Part shown: one piece after another, positions 12,006 to 25,639 of the stretch
How the letters are laid out: every line of letters starts with the position of its first letter
How positions within the stretch are numbered: the stretch's first letter is position 1
Assembly: GCF_027943255.1 (NCBI RefSeq)
Contig: NC_072893.1
Span: 134,105,784 to 134,169,783, forward strand
From: Anastrepha obliqua
Taxonomy: Eukaryota > Arthropoda > Insecta > Diptera > Tephritidae
Length of the DNA stretch: 64,000 nucleotides
Direction: 5' to 3'
Made by a program: the position numbers and the translations under genes
Notes under the pieces: generated by a model
Seen by the model: only the letters and a program-made list of their open reading frames with translations
Told to the model about the DNA's origin: nothing
Database searches by the model: none

Positions 12006-15000
12006 AGTTTTTATGACAAGCTTTTTTCAATGCAGAAATTTTGATGTTATTGAAGTAAGTTTTGAACGTTAGATTCCCTGCCGGGTTATTTCATACAAGC
12101 ATACTTACCTATGGCAGCGACCTGATCAAAATTGCAAAAAACTAAAATTCTGCAAGAAAGGCTTCTAAAACTTTTTCTTAAAAATTCAAGGAGAGTAAAA
12201 AAGTATATACATACATACTTATATGTACATACATATATTTCTTGGGGTTGCTTGTCAGCCTTGAGGATATTGTACTGACGGACAGGTGAGAAAGTCGGGC
12301 CGTTAATTTAGATTTTAGTCACATAATTGTTTCACCAGCGAGATAACATAACTACAACGGAGGTGCTAACCACGACTGCTGCGCTTACTGAGGCAGCACC
12401 GACAAGTGCGGAGCGGTGAGCGGTAGCTGGCACACCCGGCGCTGGATATGTAAATAAATAAGCAGACAAAAACAAATCCGACATAGAGAGCTTGCGGGTT
12501 GGCGGTATTGTCCCCTAATATCCTCCCCTGTGTGAAACAGCTGCATCAAAAACGTAAATATATTTATTTAAAATTGCTCATACATGTAGTAGTAATCGGA
12601 AAGAAAAAAGTAACAATAATGTCAGTGTGGAACACGTTTAACAAACACTCGCACATTCTATGTGAGTGGGTTAAAAGCATGACTTCGTTTTTTTTATCTT
12701 TTGGGTTGGTACTCATATATACAAATATGTATACGAATTCAATCGAGAGCAAATGAAAAACGAAAATGCTTAGGCAAGAGAGCGCAAATGCCAGAATTTG
12801 ATTTTTTATTAGATATTTACGTGCATAGGGTGTGAATATGTGCACTGTACATAAGTATGTATGTGATTACAAATTCTCTGGTTTTCGGAATTTTACTTAA
12901 AATGAGTAAGTAAACACCTCCGAAAATACATACATATTAACTTATGTTTATGTATAAATGCCGGCTTTTTCTATATACATATCTAGATAGTTGTAACTGT
13001 AATAGTACATGAAAACGTATATATGTATACATATTCACAATATTTTGAAGGTTACAGCTTCTTCAGTTTATTTTTCCAAATTCTTTATTGATATTCAATT
13101 TATAGTGCATAATACTGAATGCTTTTGGGACAACTTATAATCCTAGGGTCAGTATTCTAGTGCGAGATTAACATTATTTCCAGCTAAACTAGGCTTAAAA
13201 GTCCTATCCATCGGTATTACATTTACTTAAAAAATTTACCACAATTCCGGGGCACGCAGTGCTCGCAGTTTGCTGTATGTATGTTTGTATATACGTGCAT
13301 ATAAGTATATACATGTTGTAACATATGTTCCACATACACATATGTATGTATCATGTGGTACTACCTCAATATAACTAAGTTGTGAATTTTTATTTTGGAG
13401 ATATCATAATTGCCACTTTGTATCTGCAACGACGAAGCAATATTCAATCAAAACTGCGTTGAAATATAAATATGTTAAGATTATGGAAACTCTTAAAGTA
13501 TGAATACTGGAAATTTATTGTGTACATAAATAGAATGAAAGATTATAGTGTACTATTATATGAGTATTGTTTTATACAATTTGAATATTACCTGAATCAT
13601 ATCATTTATTAGTACAACAAAACTCTATTTACATTGCTGCCATCCCTCCTATATCAGAGTATATTAATGAATGTGTTGTATACATATATTTTTTTTACTC
13701 TCGTAACTATTGTTTGTATTATTCGACTACATACATATTTTATATAGTGCTATGAGAAAACGTCTCAGAGACCACCGCTGCTGCAAATGCCGGCACCTTG
13801 AACGGATTGGTTAACAAATGAGCTTATTCAACAGATACTTGTTGAATTTTGATGCAATCTCTCTTAAAGAGAATACTTATTCGACTATCTCTCAAAACAC
13901 AAAACTTGAAAATTAACTAGACATCAACGTTGTTGATCGTCGATCGTCATACCAAAGAGTGCGGCAGTCAGTTGGTCGCTATGTCGGTGGACTGCCTGCT
14001 TGATTTTGCTAGATGTGCCGTTGGAATGGCCAAGCAGTAAATCCATTTAAAAACAATATACATACATACGTATGCATTCATGATAATGGAATGAGACATA
14101 CCAAGGGTGGGGGTAATAAGAAAATCACAACTAACACGTATTCCAAACGAATTGTCCGTCTGTCGATTGATCTCCTCGTTCATTTGACGGTTAGCCCAAT
14201 TGCCAATCGCTGCTCTCACCGGAATCCCCTCATCTCCGTCTCTGCACTGGCATTTCTGTTAGCTCACAATTCGCTTAGTGCCCCACCTCATTGAAGCACT
14301 TTCGTATCTCTTTACCCGCTTACCAACTCGTATTGGCCCATTAACGATGTGCTGAACAGCATTTAACACGAACTGACAAATAGCTAATGGAGTGTCCGAC
14401 GGGCTGCGGGTAACGGGGAACACAGCAAATAAAAAACAAGCAACAATTCGTTCGTCAAAACGTTTGTGAATGTGAAAAATCTATTTTTAGCGAATTCTCT
14501 CGTCATAACTTGCCGCTGATACGCAAATGATCACGACATTGGCTTATGTGATTGGTCGCAGCTCGCTACTGCTGCCAACTGTAAAGTCGACAGAGTAGCC
14601 GACACCACAACCATAGCCAAAACTAAAAAACAAAAAAACAACATCAGGCATATCAACAAAACCGAAACGCTACTATGAAACAGGAACAGCAAAGAAAATG
14701 CTGAAAAATTTATATTCACTTCGGAGACATGTGATTGGACTGCTGAGGGGATTAAGGAGGGTTGCGCGTTACCGCACGAAGAAGATTGACGAGCAAGCGA
14801 ATGTTCTAACAGCAATAACAACTACAGCGATACTAGTTATTAAGCCGAAGAGCTAAAGTAAAGTGAATTATAATAACAGCTTCAACTGCCTTTGCTTTCA
14901 ATTATGCCAAAGTTGTTGGCGTTTTTTTATTACTTTACTCGTAATTGTCGCTTCTATGGTTGTTGTGTTTGTTTTCAATTATGTTTTTGTTTAGGTTGTT

Positions 15001-18000
15001 ATACTTTTGCCTTCGGTTTAGTTTGCTTTGAATCAGTGTATTGATGTTATCTTCTTTCCCTCTTTCCATGGTGCAGTATAAAAAGATATTTTACTCTAAC
15101 AAAACTTTTGTTGTTACTAGCACAAGTAACACAACTGCCCCTACCAGAGAAAACTCATCCTCTACTTGGAAAGAATTTAACATTCGCATTCTTTTGGACT
15201 TTAATAGCGCACTTGCAGCATTGTCTGCTTGCCTGATACCGCTAAGTAATACATGACCAGTCGATGTGACTTTTTCACGTTCACTGTATATATAATATAT
15301 GAGTCATGGTTGTTACCAGAGTGTCTGCAGAGGTATCAGTGGGTGGAGATTCGCCTTGTCACGACCCATCACGCATTGCGACTGTATTGAAGTAGAACGC
15401 TTAACAGAACCCACAGTCTAAATATTCACAAATACATTTGTATGTCCACATGCAAGTACACTACAACGGGCCAATTTTTTAGTCTCCCAGTCTAGAGCGC
15501 AATAGAAGGCGTACCCAGTAGTGTCCACCCTTTTTAATTTATCGAACAATTTATTAAGTGATTACTGCCAAATCTGTTACATACTACTTATGTACTTATA
15601 GAATTGAGGCAAGATACCTTAGCTAATTTAAATAAATAAACTGACAATGTGTTTTCTATGCTCAACTAATGCAACAGAAAAAATATTTTTTTTAGGATTA
15701 ATTAAAATTTTTTAAGATATTTAAAAGACATATGTTTCAACATGTATTTGTAATCGGTACTTACGTCCTTTTTTTGACGTTTGACTGAACCTCTCTTACA
15801 ATTTGTGTTGTACATCTTGATATCGACCTACAATTGGAGGCCGTCTCCCGGTCGGAGAAAAGCACTCAGAGAATTGTCATATTCTACAGTTATTTCATAC
15901 TTACTGAAAAATGGTGGTACGGTTAAGATATTTATCGTCCCATGCGGCTTATTTTCAAAATAAATGTACGGTATGTATATATAATGCATAAAAACAAAAG
16001 CAAAAATAACGGAACTTTTTTCTGCGAATTTGTTTTCGCCGTATGCATTGTAAAATTTGTCTCGGAATTTATGGCAAGACTAAGTATGCTACAAAAAGGA
16101 ATGCATGAAAAAATAACGACTTTGGTAAAATTTAACTTAAACTGGTTGTTAATTTATGAACTCAAACAAACTCATAGACAATAAGAGTCATAGTTTGTAA
16201 CATCAGCTGACGAATTATACATTTAGTCTTAACATATGTGTGAAAATATATATGTCGGAGTGAGGTGGGAGCAGCAGGTGTTTATGTTTATGTATAACCT
16301 CTTGTACCCGGAATTTTCGATTATCCATAATTAGATCGGTCCCAAGTGTCCCGGATAATTCAGGTTTAACTGTATCTCTCTTTTCAGGTTTATGTTTTGG
16401 CATCATTTATGGGAGGTGGTCGTGATTATTGACCGATTTTCTATTATTTTTTTATCTGAGCCTTTTCGCGCGCAGGTATAAAAATTATACTGGCTACGAT
16501 TTTATTTATAGGTAGGTATCTAAAATAACTCCGTGTTTGGGACCGGTTTTTGTTTTATTCTCATAAAATAATTTAAAATCGGTGGGGAAATTTTCGGCAC
16601 CAAATATTAAAAGGTACAAGATGATCGTTTAAATAAAGAAATTATATACAACGTTCTTAAAGCGGACTAAATATTACAAAATATTTTAATCTAATTCTCT
16701 CCCGTAAATAGACAATACGTTTAAACGTACTTTAATGATGCCTTAATTATTCAATTAAGTCATTGATAATCTTTTTGAACTCCACATGATATATCACATG
16801 TTAGTGTGAAGTTTCTTGACGAGTGCTACATTTTACAGCCTTTTATTACATATTTTATGTAAGAGATTTTTGGTCTTGCGAAACATGTTCATATTCATAC
16901 TTACACATGGACAAATCTTTTTAATAAGAGATTAAAGCTACTAAGAAATTAGATTTATTTGTAAAAACATATTACCAATTGGTCTTAAAAACGATAAATT
17001 AATGTATGTATGTATGTATATAGAAGCACTTCAGCAATATACGTACCCATACAGTACACCTAATATACTTTAAGGATTTGTTGCTACACGTCACACTAAC
17101 ACGACGTATCGTTCGAATTAAATCTTAGTGAATTCGTTTATTTCATTTACCATATATACATATGTATATTTACGAGTATATAGGGCTCGTAAAACTGGTC
17201 GTGCACGCACGCAAACCATTTACTTTGACAATAGAAATTCCAATGGTTGTGTTTGTGTGTTCCTGTTGATATAATATACGTATGTAAGTATGTATATTGA
17301 AAAAAAATTCAGCTAGCCATCATTGGGTCACAGAACACTGGCGCCACTTTTTACATTGGACAAAGTAATTCGTGAAATGTTGTTTGCAACTACGAATGCT
17401 CGCTGCGTTATCGTTATCCTCCTAGCCGAAGTATGAAGTTGGTAAGTAGTAAGTAATCGCTATGGCGACTGAGGTAACTCTGCTCTGAGTGTTGCGCGTT
17501 TAGTATATACATACTTATATACTTCTGTTGCATCGCCAAATTTAACTAACTAGTCGAGTGGAAGCCGACATATATTTTTAAATCTCTTCATCTTTTCGTC
17601 GTACTTTATTGGGAGCATAAAAATAATAATGCTACAGTTAGAGAAATTTCTAAACAACAATGCACATTAACAAAAAGACATAGTGAATAGGCTACTAAAT
17701 TAGATTTCACTATAATTGTTGCCATATGAGTATATTTCTTTGACTATGATTCCCTTATATAAGGTATGTATATACTAACGTGACAAGTAAATCTAATGAA
17801 GGCATGTAATTATTAGAAGCAACTGGTTCAGTTTTGGTTACAAAACGAAGTGCTAAGATGGGTTCAGCTAATTGACAGTCTGTACCATAAGCTCGCTTAC
17901 TTCGCAATTATAGTGAAAATATGTTTTTATTGGCCTACCAGATAGATTTATTCAAAATATTGTATTTAGCCAATCAGAGGAAAAATGGTTGCATATGCGA

Positions 18001-18630
18001 TGTTACTTATTTTGAAATACAAGGCCTGCGGACTAGAATACCTTAACTCAGCTGTGAGGGGTTGGGTGATTAATTTGAAATTTTACACGGTAATCAAACA
18101 AATCGACATTCCATTTATTTAGTAAATATTGTTTTTTTATATATTCGAGAACAATGATTTCATTGCTTAGTTGCACGTCTTAGCTAGATAATATACATAC
18201 ATATGTATTTAAGTATGTGCTATAAATGTTTACTATATAATACTTCACATATAACGAGTTGGCTTTTAGAAATACAGAACTAAAAAAACTACAAATTGCA
18301 ATTGAGTATTTTTAACTTATTTCGGGCAAATTAATTCAAATTCATGCCTCCGTATATTTTCGTACCACTTTTTTCAGCATTGTAAGTTTTATCACGCACG
18401 GAATATGCCGAATGTTGACTTCCAAGTCTTCAAAAGTTACTTGATGTACCTCTAGAAAATATAATCCAAAGAAGCCAAACCACATACCCTAGGGGGTCGT
18501 TTGGCAGACCTATTTCCTAAAACCATTGGATTACCAAAAATTGCGCCCTAATAAAATGATAGTTTCACGTATTGTTTGATTTATAACACCGTCTTAGTAT
18601 AGATAGTGGTGTTTGTGTATGTAGTAGAAG
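12006..18630. other. Non-coding DNA, mostly AT-rich
   Basis: No gene was recognised. 12255-12480 and 13755-15250 are less AT-rich and could hold conserved host regulatory sequence or very old repeats, but I see no diagnostic motif. Short tetranucleotide runs (TATG)n occur, for example at about 17004-17020. A possible pogo-type transposon end near 16305-16375 is listed separately. Frames in this stretch are short, low-complexity and not conserved-looking. Confidence 0.5.
16305..16376 (-). mobile_element. Possible pogo/Tigger-type terminal sequence
   Basis: On the - strand the segment starts with CAGTTAAACCTGAATTATCC after a TA and continues with a second GGATAATCGAAAATTCCGGG block. CAGT-type ends with an ATTATCCGG motif are common in pogo-like elements. 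I found no partner inverted end nearby and no transposase, so this is at most a fragment. Confidence 0.3.
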
Positions 18631-19795
18631 TTTGAATTTGAAAGAGCTATAACCGCCTTAAAAATCACAAGGCTCCAGGGGTAGATGAATTACCTCCAGA
18701 TATCTTAAAACATATATGCCAAACATCCCTGAGCGAAATATTCACCGTATTTAAAAACCTTGGCGGGGTGAGCGTAAGCCAGAACCATGCGAAGTCGGAA
18801 TTATCTGTCGCCTTCACAAGAAGGGAAACAAATTTAAGTGTGAAAACTATAAGCCGATAACACTTCTTAATATTTACTATAAAATATTCTCTAACATATT
18901 GCACGAACGGTTGCGCCCATTTATTGATAAGATAGTAGAAATTTATCAGGCTTGTTTCAAATCAGGAAGTTCCACTATACACCAAATTTTTACCCTAAGA
19001 CAAATCCTTGAAACAACCCAAAAAATCAACGTAACGTAACATTTCATTTGTATATTGACTTCAAACGAATGGGCGAATTTGGAATCCCACACAAACTAGT
19101 TCAACTATCAAAATTAACACTAGCAAATGTTAGAAACACCGTCAAAATTGGAAATTCGCTGTCATCGGAATTCATATCAACAAATGGCCTCAGACAAGGT
19201 GATAGGGCAACCGTAGGCGCAACTATATTCTTCAAATCTGTACAAATCCTGGCATATGCAGATGATATGGACATTATAGAGACAACCCTGATGACCTTTC
19301 CAAAGTTGATGGAGCGGCAAGAAGAATGGTATTATCACTTAATAATATCTCGGTGTCAAAATCGACAATATAAACAACATAACTGAAATTGATCAAAGAA
19401 TACCTGCTACGAACCGATGCCACTTTGCGTTACAAAGTCCCCTAAAACGTCGCGTTCTTGGCAGACCAGTTCAATACACCAGTACTTATATGCGTTAGTG
19501 GAACTTGGACTCTAAACAAGGCTGATGAGCAAAATCTCCACGTCCTTGAGTGTAAAATCCTACGACATTATAAGGGCAGACGAAGCATATCTACTGGCAA
19601 ACAAAATCCTACTGGGTAGAGGCAAAGAAAGACCGAAACTCCGATGGTTGGATAGTCTATCGGAACGCTGAGCTATTTGGTATTCGTTGTTGGGAACTCA
19701 AGCGAGGGATAAATCGAACTGACGGCAAATATTACAGCAAACCAAGACCCGGAACGGGTTGCCGAGCTAAGAATGGTGATAATAAGCAGTAGTTG
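18630..19795 (+). mobile_element. Decayed RTE-like LINE, RT and C-terminal region
   Basis: Frame-shifted + strand pieces carry the RT motifs in order. They are KNHKAPGVDELPPDILK (about 18652-18705), ENYKPITLLNIYYKIFSN, the block YQACFKSGSSTIHQIFTLRQ, NGLRQGD, and LAYADDMDI with the YADD catalytic box (about 19249-19275). A C-terminal block ending in FGIRCWELKR follows. The order and wording parallel the - strand RTE element at 22145-25540, but the sequence is more diverged and internally deleted, so it is a different family or much older. Frames are broken throughout. Confidence 0.75.
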
Positions 19796-22140
19796 GTGAG
19801 TCAGGCGAACGAGTACATTAGAGCCACTCTACATTTGGAAAATTTGCGTATTCATAATGTTACTGAGGCATGCATGAACACTGTATTCTGTTTTCTTTCC
19901 TTTAACATTCATGTATAAAATAAAAATCGATGTGGAGTGCCATAAGCAAGCGTGAACATGACTTTACAATTTCGATATTTCATAGTTTTTGTTTTGAATA
20001 GAAAACACTTTTTGAATAAATTGAATTAATTGTGTTCTTTAATTAATGTCAATAAATAAAGCCAGAATAAAAATAGCATGCCTCATTTTTTAATCGCCAT
20101 TCAAGGTTGCCGTCATTATAGCACCCGCTGGCATAACCAGCTCCTCACAACCAACACATCGGACAAATGTGTATATGTACCATTCATATACTCGTATGTA
20201 TATACATATATGTACATATGTATATAAAGATCACGAAAAAATAAAAGTTAAATAAAATTTAACCAATGGCGGTTTGGTACCGAAACCTGGTCTCACCTAA
20301 AATACTTCAAACCTTTAACCTTTTTAATTTATAAAATGATATGACAAAAGTTCATTTGTGTAAAAGTGCCAATAAGTATCACAGGTTTCACTTAGAAAAT
20401 GAAGTTATAATCTGAACATATAGCTGCAATATCAGGACTAAACCCTCAATGTGTATTGATACGAGAAAAGAAAATAGCCTTTGCGAGAAATTATCAATCG
20501 ACTTTAAAAATGATTTGTTAAAAAATTATATATGTATATGCCATTATTCATTCACGCCTGTTTTCACCAATTAATTATAAAATTAGTAGTGTATTAAAAT
20601 TGAAAATAACAAAGATTCACATTGAAATTGAAACTTTAAATTTAACAGTTTGATAAATTTAAAAACTAATTGATGAAGCCTACCATCAGTAATATATTCG
20701 AAGGCATATTTTAGAAAGTAAAACTGTCATTTTTGTCTCCACATCATACAAGTACACATATGGTAATTTGGACAGTAAAGAAAACACACTTAAAAATGCT
20801 CTTTTATTTAAAGTTATGCACTGATACTTGTAGCAAAAGCAGTTTTTTTATTAATTTGTATAAGTATACGTATGTGTATAATGAATGAAACATTTTAATA
20901 AGAATTTGTGTGAGGTGGCTCAAAAATCGTGTTGATCTTTGACACTTCTGAAACTTCTTAGGCGTCGATGGACGAGCGAGAATGGAGAATAAAATTTCAA
21001 GGCCATGCAACGTTTTGGGCATTTTCGTTCCGCGAGAGAGAAAAACACATAACGTAGAGGAAAAGAAGAGAGACATATATTTTATGATGAGATTTTGTTG
21101 TATAGTACAATAGTTGAAACTGTTTGGCGCCGCCGCGACTATTGCAGACTGTTCAAAACTAAGGCAAATAGAATGATTTCCGCTACGGCTGCGCCTATTA
21201 ATACATTTGTTCTTTTAGTCGCTAGGCATAGAATTTTAGCTTTGGACAACATACGTATTTAGAGGAATAAAGTGAACTTAGTTGTCCCATATATGCAAAT
21301 ACGTTTCTTTGAAGTTTTCTTTTATTTATTTTAAATTTCAAAGTTTTATACTACCTAGAAAATGCATACAAAAATTATTCCCTGTAGTAAAATGTAAATT
21401 GAAGAAAATTTAGGTCATGGTTGCTGCAGCGCGTATGCACGTATCACACTATGTAACACTATAAAAATTGAAGATGCAATTGAACTTTTGCACAAACATA
21501 ACTAACATAATATATTATATACTATATAATGAGCAACACTTACTTGTATGCTCTATGACGACAATTCACAATTCAGACTCAAATTATTTTTGTAAATATT
21601 GTCTATTTGTATTCTCTGCAAATGTTGTGAATTTATTTAGATATATGCATATTCTTTCTCTCTCTCTCTCTCATTATTTATCGGGTCTCTCCCTCTTTCT
21701 TTGTCTGCCTTGAAAGTTTCACTTCTGGTATGTGTACTACGCTACGCGCACTTTTTAATTTTTGTTTTTGCTGGCGATCAATGAGTAAAGTGCTCGTAGG
21801 ACCAAAGTGCTGCAGGGAAGAATAAAATCATCTAAAATATCCCAGTGGTAAAGTTCTTTGTCAATTTTCATTTCTGGTTCTACAAAGACAGGGGTATCTT
21901 GCCATTAGTGCAGATTTCACTCTATACCTTACATGTCGGGAATTTTGGTTATATTCAGTTTGCTCGTCATTCAAGACGGAAAACAGCTTCTCATACGTCG
22001 AAATGAGAAAATCTAGCTCATACTTGCAAACGACACTTTTCAGGCCTTTTTTTGTTTTCATCCGTGAGTTGTTGCATTTTTATATTATAGTTTGTAAGGC
22101 TTGAGTTTAAGTTCGTTTTTGGTTATGAGTAATTTTCCTC
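19796..22140. other. Non-coding AT-rich DNA
   Basis: No gene or transposon was recognised. It contains TATGTACATATGTATA-type motifs near 20195-20225 and a (TC)n run at 21655-21672. Short frames are low-complexity. Confidence 0.55.
21655..21672 (+). repeat. (TC)n microsatellite
   Basis: An uninterrupted CT/TC dinucleotide run, visible directly in the sequence, of about nine repeats. Confidence 0.9.
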
Positions 22141-22189
22141 CGAACTCATTCAAGGTGAGATTCTTCTTCTTAATTGGCGCGATAACCGC

Positions 22190-23697
22190 TTACGCGATTT
22201 TGGCCGAGTTTAACAAAGCGCGCCAGTCGTTTCTTTCTCGTGCTAACCGGCGCCAATTGGACACACCAAGTGAAGCCAAGTCCTTCTCCACCTGATCTTT
22301 CCAACGCAGAGGAGGCCTTCCTCTTCCTCTACTACCACCAGCTGGTACCGCATCGAATACTTTCAGTGCCGGAGCGTTTGTATCCATTCGGACGACATGA
22401 CCCAGCCAACGTAGCCGCTGGATCATTATTCGCTGCGCTATGTCTATGTCGTCGTAAAGCTCATACAGCTCATCGTTCCATCGTCTGCGATATTCGCTGT
22501 TGCCAACGTGCAAAGGTCCAAAAATCTTGCGCAGAATCTTTCTCTCAAACACTCCAAGCGTCGCTTCATCGGATGTTGTCATCGTCCACGCTTCTGCGCC
22601 ATACGTTAGGACGGACATGATGAGAGTCTTGTAGAGTGTTAGTTTTGTTCGTCGAGAGAGGACTTTACTTCTCAATTGCCTACTTAGTCCAAAGTAGCAC
22701 TTGTTGGCAAGAGAGATTCTACGTTGGATTTCAAGGCTGACATTATTATCGGTGTTAATGCTGGTTCCTAAATAAACGAAGTCTTTTACAACCTCGAAAT
22801 TGTAACTGTCTACAGTGACGTGGGTGCCGATACGCGAGTGCGCCGACTGTTTGTTTGATGACAGAAGGTACTTCGTTTTGCCCTCATTCACCACCAGACC
22901 CATTCGCTTTGCCTCTTTATCCAGTTTGGAGAAGGCAGAACTAACAGCGCGGTTGTTAAGGCCGATGACGTCAATATCATCGGCATACGCCAGCAATTGT
23001 ACGCTCTTATAAAATATTGTGCCTGAGCGATTAAGTTCTGCGGCTCGTACGATGCTCTCCAACATCAGGTTAAAGAAGTCACATGACAGCAAGTCACCCT
23101 GTCTGAAACCTCGTTTGGTATCAAACGGCTCGGAGAGGTCCTTTCCAATTCTGACGGCGCTGCTGGTGTTGAGCAACGTCATCTTGCATAGCCGTATTAG
23201 TTTTGCGGGGATACCAAATTCAGACATCGCGGCATACAGGTAACTCCTTTCCGTACTGTCGAATGCAACTTTGAAGTCGACGAAAAGATGGTGTGTGTCG
23301 ATTCTCCTTTCATGCGTCTTTTCCAAGATTTGGCGTATTGTGAATATTTGGTCGATGGTAGACTTTCCAGGTCTAAAGCCACACTGATAAGGTCCAATCA
23401 GTTGATTGACGGTGGGCTTCAGCCTTTCACACAATACGCTCGCTAGAACCTTATAGGCGATATTTAGTAGACTAATCCACGGTAATAGGCACAAATTGCA
23501 GGATCGCCCTTCTTATGGATTGGGCAGAGCACACTTAAATTCCAATCGGCAGGCATGCTTTCATCCGACCATATTTTGCATAGGAGCTGATGCATGCACC
23601 TTACCAGCTCCTCGCCGCCATGTTTGAATAGCTCAGCCGGCAGTCCGTCGGCGCCCGCGGCTTTATTGTTCTTTAGCCACGTTATCGCTATTCTCAC
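22190..23697 (-). pseudogene. RTE reverse transcriptase and C-terminal domain
   Basis: The long - strand frame (23494 to 22190, 434 codons) carries FRPGKSTIDQIFTIRQIL, then FRQGDLLS, LLAYADDIDVIG with the YADD active site, and GLVVNEGKTKYL. It also has YLGTSI, SVLTYGAEAWT, RLRWLGHVVRM and RGRGRPPLRWKDQV. The preceding piece (23697-23464) supplies the KAAGADGLPAELFK box and IHKKGD. The two are out of frame at YYRG/SLLN, near 23475, consistent with loss of one base. Apart from that shift the RT is well preserved, so inactivation is fairly recent compared with the LINE at 18630. Confidence 0.88.
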
Positions 23698-24029
23698 CTC
23701 GTCATGGTCGGGTAGCGGAACGTCAATTCCGTCGTCAACGATTGGGGTATCGGGATCTTCACATTCTCTGTGACATACTCAGCTATCACTATTAAGTAGG
23801 TTCGAGAAGTGTTCCCTCCATAATTTAAGAATGCTCTGGATGTCGGCCACCAGATCGCCGTCTTTGTTCTTACAGGAAAACGCCCCGGTGTTGAAACCTT
23901 CTGTAAGCCGCCGAACTTTCTGATAGAATTTTCGGGCGTTGTTCCTGTTGGCCAGCATCTCAAGCTCCTCGCGCTCACGTATTTCGGCCTCTCGTTTCTT
24001 CTATCGAATAATACGTCTCTCTTCTTTTC

Positions 24030-25090
24030 TTAGCTCTCTGTAGCGATCCCACATGTCTCGCGTTGCGCCCGATCGCAGTGTGGCCTATAGGCAGCATCTT
24101 TTCTTTCGGCGGCAGCATGACATTCCTCGTCGTACCAATTGTTTTTTCGGACTCGCCGGAATCCGATTTCTTCTTTGGCGGCGGTACGTAGAGAGCGAGA
24201 AATATTGCTCCATTGCTCGCGCATGCCGGTTTGTTGAGTAGTACTCTCTGAGAGCAAGAGTGAGAGTCGAGTGGCGAATATTCTAGCTGTCTGTTGTGAT
24301 TGCAGCTTTTCGATGTCGAACATTCTTTGCGTAGTTAGATGGACGCTTTTCGCTGCACAGAGGCGTGTGCGCAGTTTGGCTGCAACAAGGTAATGATCTG
24401 AGTCGATGTTGGGTCCTCGGATCGTACGTACATCTAATACACTGGAAGCATGTCTTCCATCTATCACAACATGATCGATCTGGTTTCGCGTTTTTCGATC
24501 AGGAAACAGCCAGGTAGCTTGGTGTATAGTTTTATGCTGGAATCTAGTGCTGCAGACTACCATGTTTCGGGCCCCGGCGAAGTCGATCAGCCTCTGTCCG
24601 TTACCGGAAGTTTCGTTGTGCAGGCTGAATTTTCCGACTGTGGGACCAAAAATTCCCTCCTTGCCCACCCTGGCGTTGAAGTCGCCAAGCACGATTTTTA
24701 TGTCGTGGCGGGGGCAGCGCTCATAGGAACGTTCCAGGCGCTCATAGAAGGAATCTTTGGTCGCATCGTCCTTCTCTTCCGTCGGGGCGTGGGCGCAAAT
24801 TAACGATATGTTAAAAAAACGGGCTTTGATGCGGATTGTTGCGAGACGCTCGACCAACGGAGTGAACGACAGTACTTGGCGACGAAGTCTCTCTCCCACA
24901 ACAAATCCGACACCGAATTTGCGCTCCTTTACATGGCAGCTGTAGTAGACGTCGCAAGGTCCTATGGTTTTCTTTCCTTGCCCCGTCCATCGCATCTCTT
25001 GGATGGCAGTGATGTCAGCCTTTACTCTCACGAGGACATCAACCAGCCGGGCAGAGGCACCTTCCCCATTAAGGGACCGGACATTTCAGG
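24030..25090 (-). pseudogene. RTE APE-type endonuclease domain
   Basis: The 333-codon - strand frame (25031-24030) contains IQEMRW (catalytic Glu), the ICAHAPT block, VLGDFNARVG (Asp and Asn of the active site), NQIDHVVIDGRH and a SDHYLVAAKL end with the final Asp-His pair, so all the APE-type endonuclease motifs are present. Upstream, the conserved WNVRSLNGEG start reads with TGA in place of the Trp codon (about 25082-25084), a premature stop. The frame ends at 24030 in a damaged linker, and the following ~330 bases need several frame changes to reach RT. Confidence 0.85.
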
Positions 25091-25092
25091 TG

Positions 25093-25312
25093 CATGCCCT
25101 CAAATCATAGACCTTAGTTCGTTTGCAGGGGTCGTCATCAGTATAGGGAGGTCTAGGGAGGTCTCATCCGAGTGCATGCCCTCATCATCATGCAGGGGTC
25201 GTCATCAGTATAGGGAGGTCTAGGGAGGTCTCATCCGAGTGCATGCCCTCAAATCATAGACCTTAGTTCGTTTGCAGGGGTCGTCATCAGTATAGGGAGG
25301 TCTCATCCGAGG
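25093..25312. repeat. Three-unit tandem duplication at the 5' end of the RTE coding region
   Basis: Three head-to-tail copies start with CATGCCCTCA at about 25093, 25175 and 25242. Each contains CAGGGGTCGTCATCAGTATA and GGTCTCATCCGAG. The second lacks about 20 bases (AATCATAGACCTTAGTTCG region), and the third lacks one of two adjacent TAGGGAGGTC repeats. Because the copies differ by clean gain or loss of short blocks, they probably arose by repeated slippage or unequal exchange. Confidence 0.85.
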
Positions 25313-25639
25313 CTTTTTTAAAGTTTTCATTGGGGGAGGTTTTTAAGTGGCGGGTCCCAAACCCAGCGCACAACCAGCTATCCTGGAATGTTTCGTCTTC
25401 TCACTTTAGCTCACTCCCGAACGGGTGCTCGGAAGCTACCCAGAGGATACTTGGGCTAATCCCAGGAGTTGTGAGCTGCTTGAACCATATGCAGAAGAAT
25501 CGTCCTGACCACTCCCAAGTGAATGGCGATCAGTAACTTTCCCCACTTGCGTGGACTTCTACATATGGAACCATCCTCAAGGTGAGATTAGTGGCAGCTT
25601 ATTTGGCAAGTTTGTGTCTAAATGTTGCTGTTACTGTTG

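Larger units (their letters stand above)
22145..25540 (-). mobile_element. RTE-clade LINE, nearly full length but inactivated
   Basis: On the - strand, from 25540 down, the order is a 5' untranslated part, an APE-type endonuclease (about 25090-24030), a linker (24029-23700), and an RT plus C-terminal domain (23697-22190). It ends in a short 3' UTR with the motif CGCGCCAATTAAGAAGAAG at about 22160-22180. The order EN-RT in one protein, the RLRWLGHVVRM block and a short (AAG)n-type tail are typical of the RTE clade. Frameshifts, a stop in the first endonuclease motif and a triplicated segment near the start show it cannot move on its own. Confidence 0.88.

Noticed and set aside
22240..25223. 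Plus-strand frames of 60-126 codons across the RTE element
   Set aside because: They are shadows of the minus-strand endonuclease and RT genes and carry no family motif.
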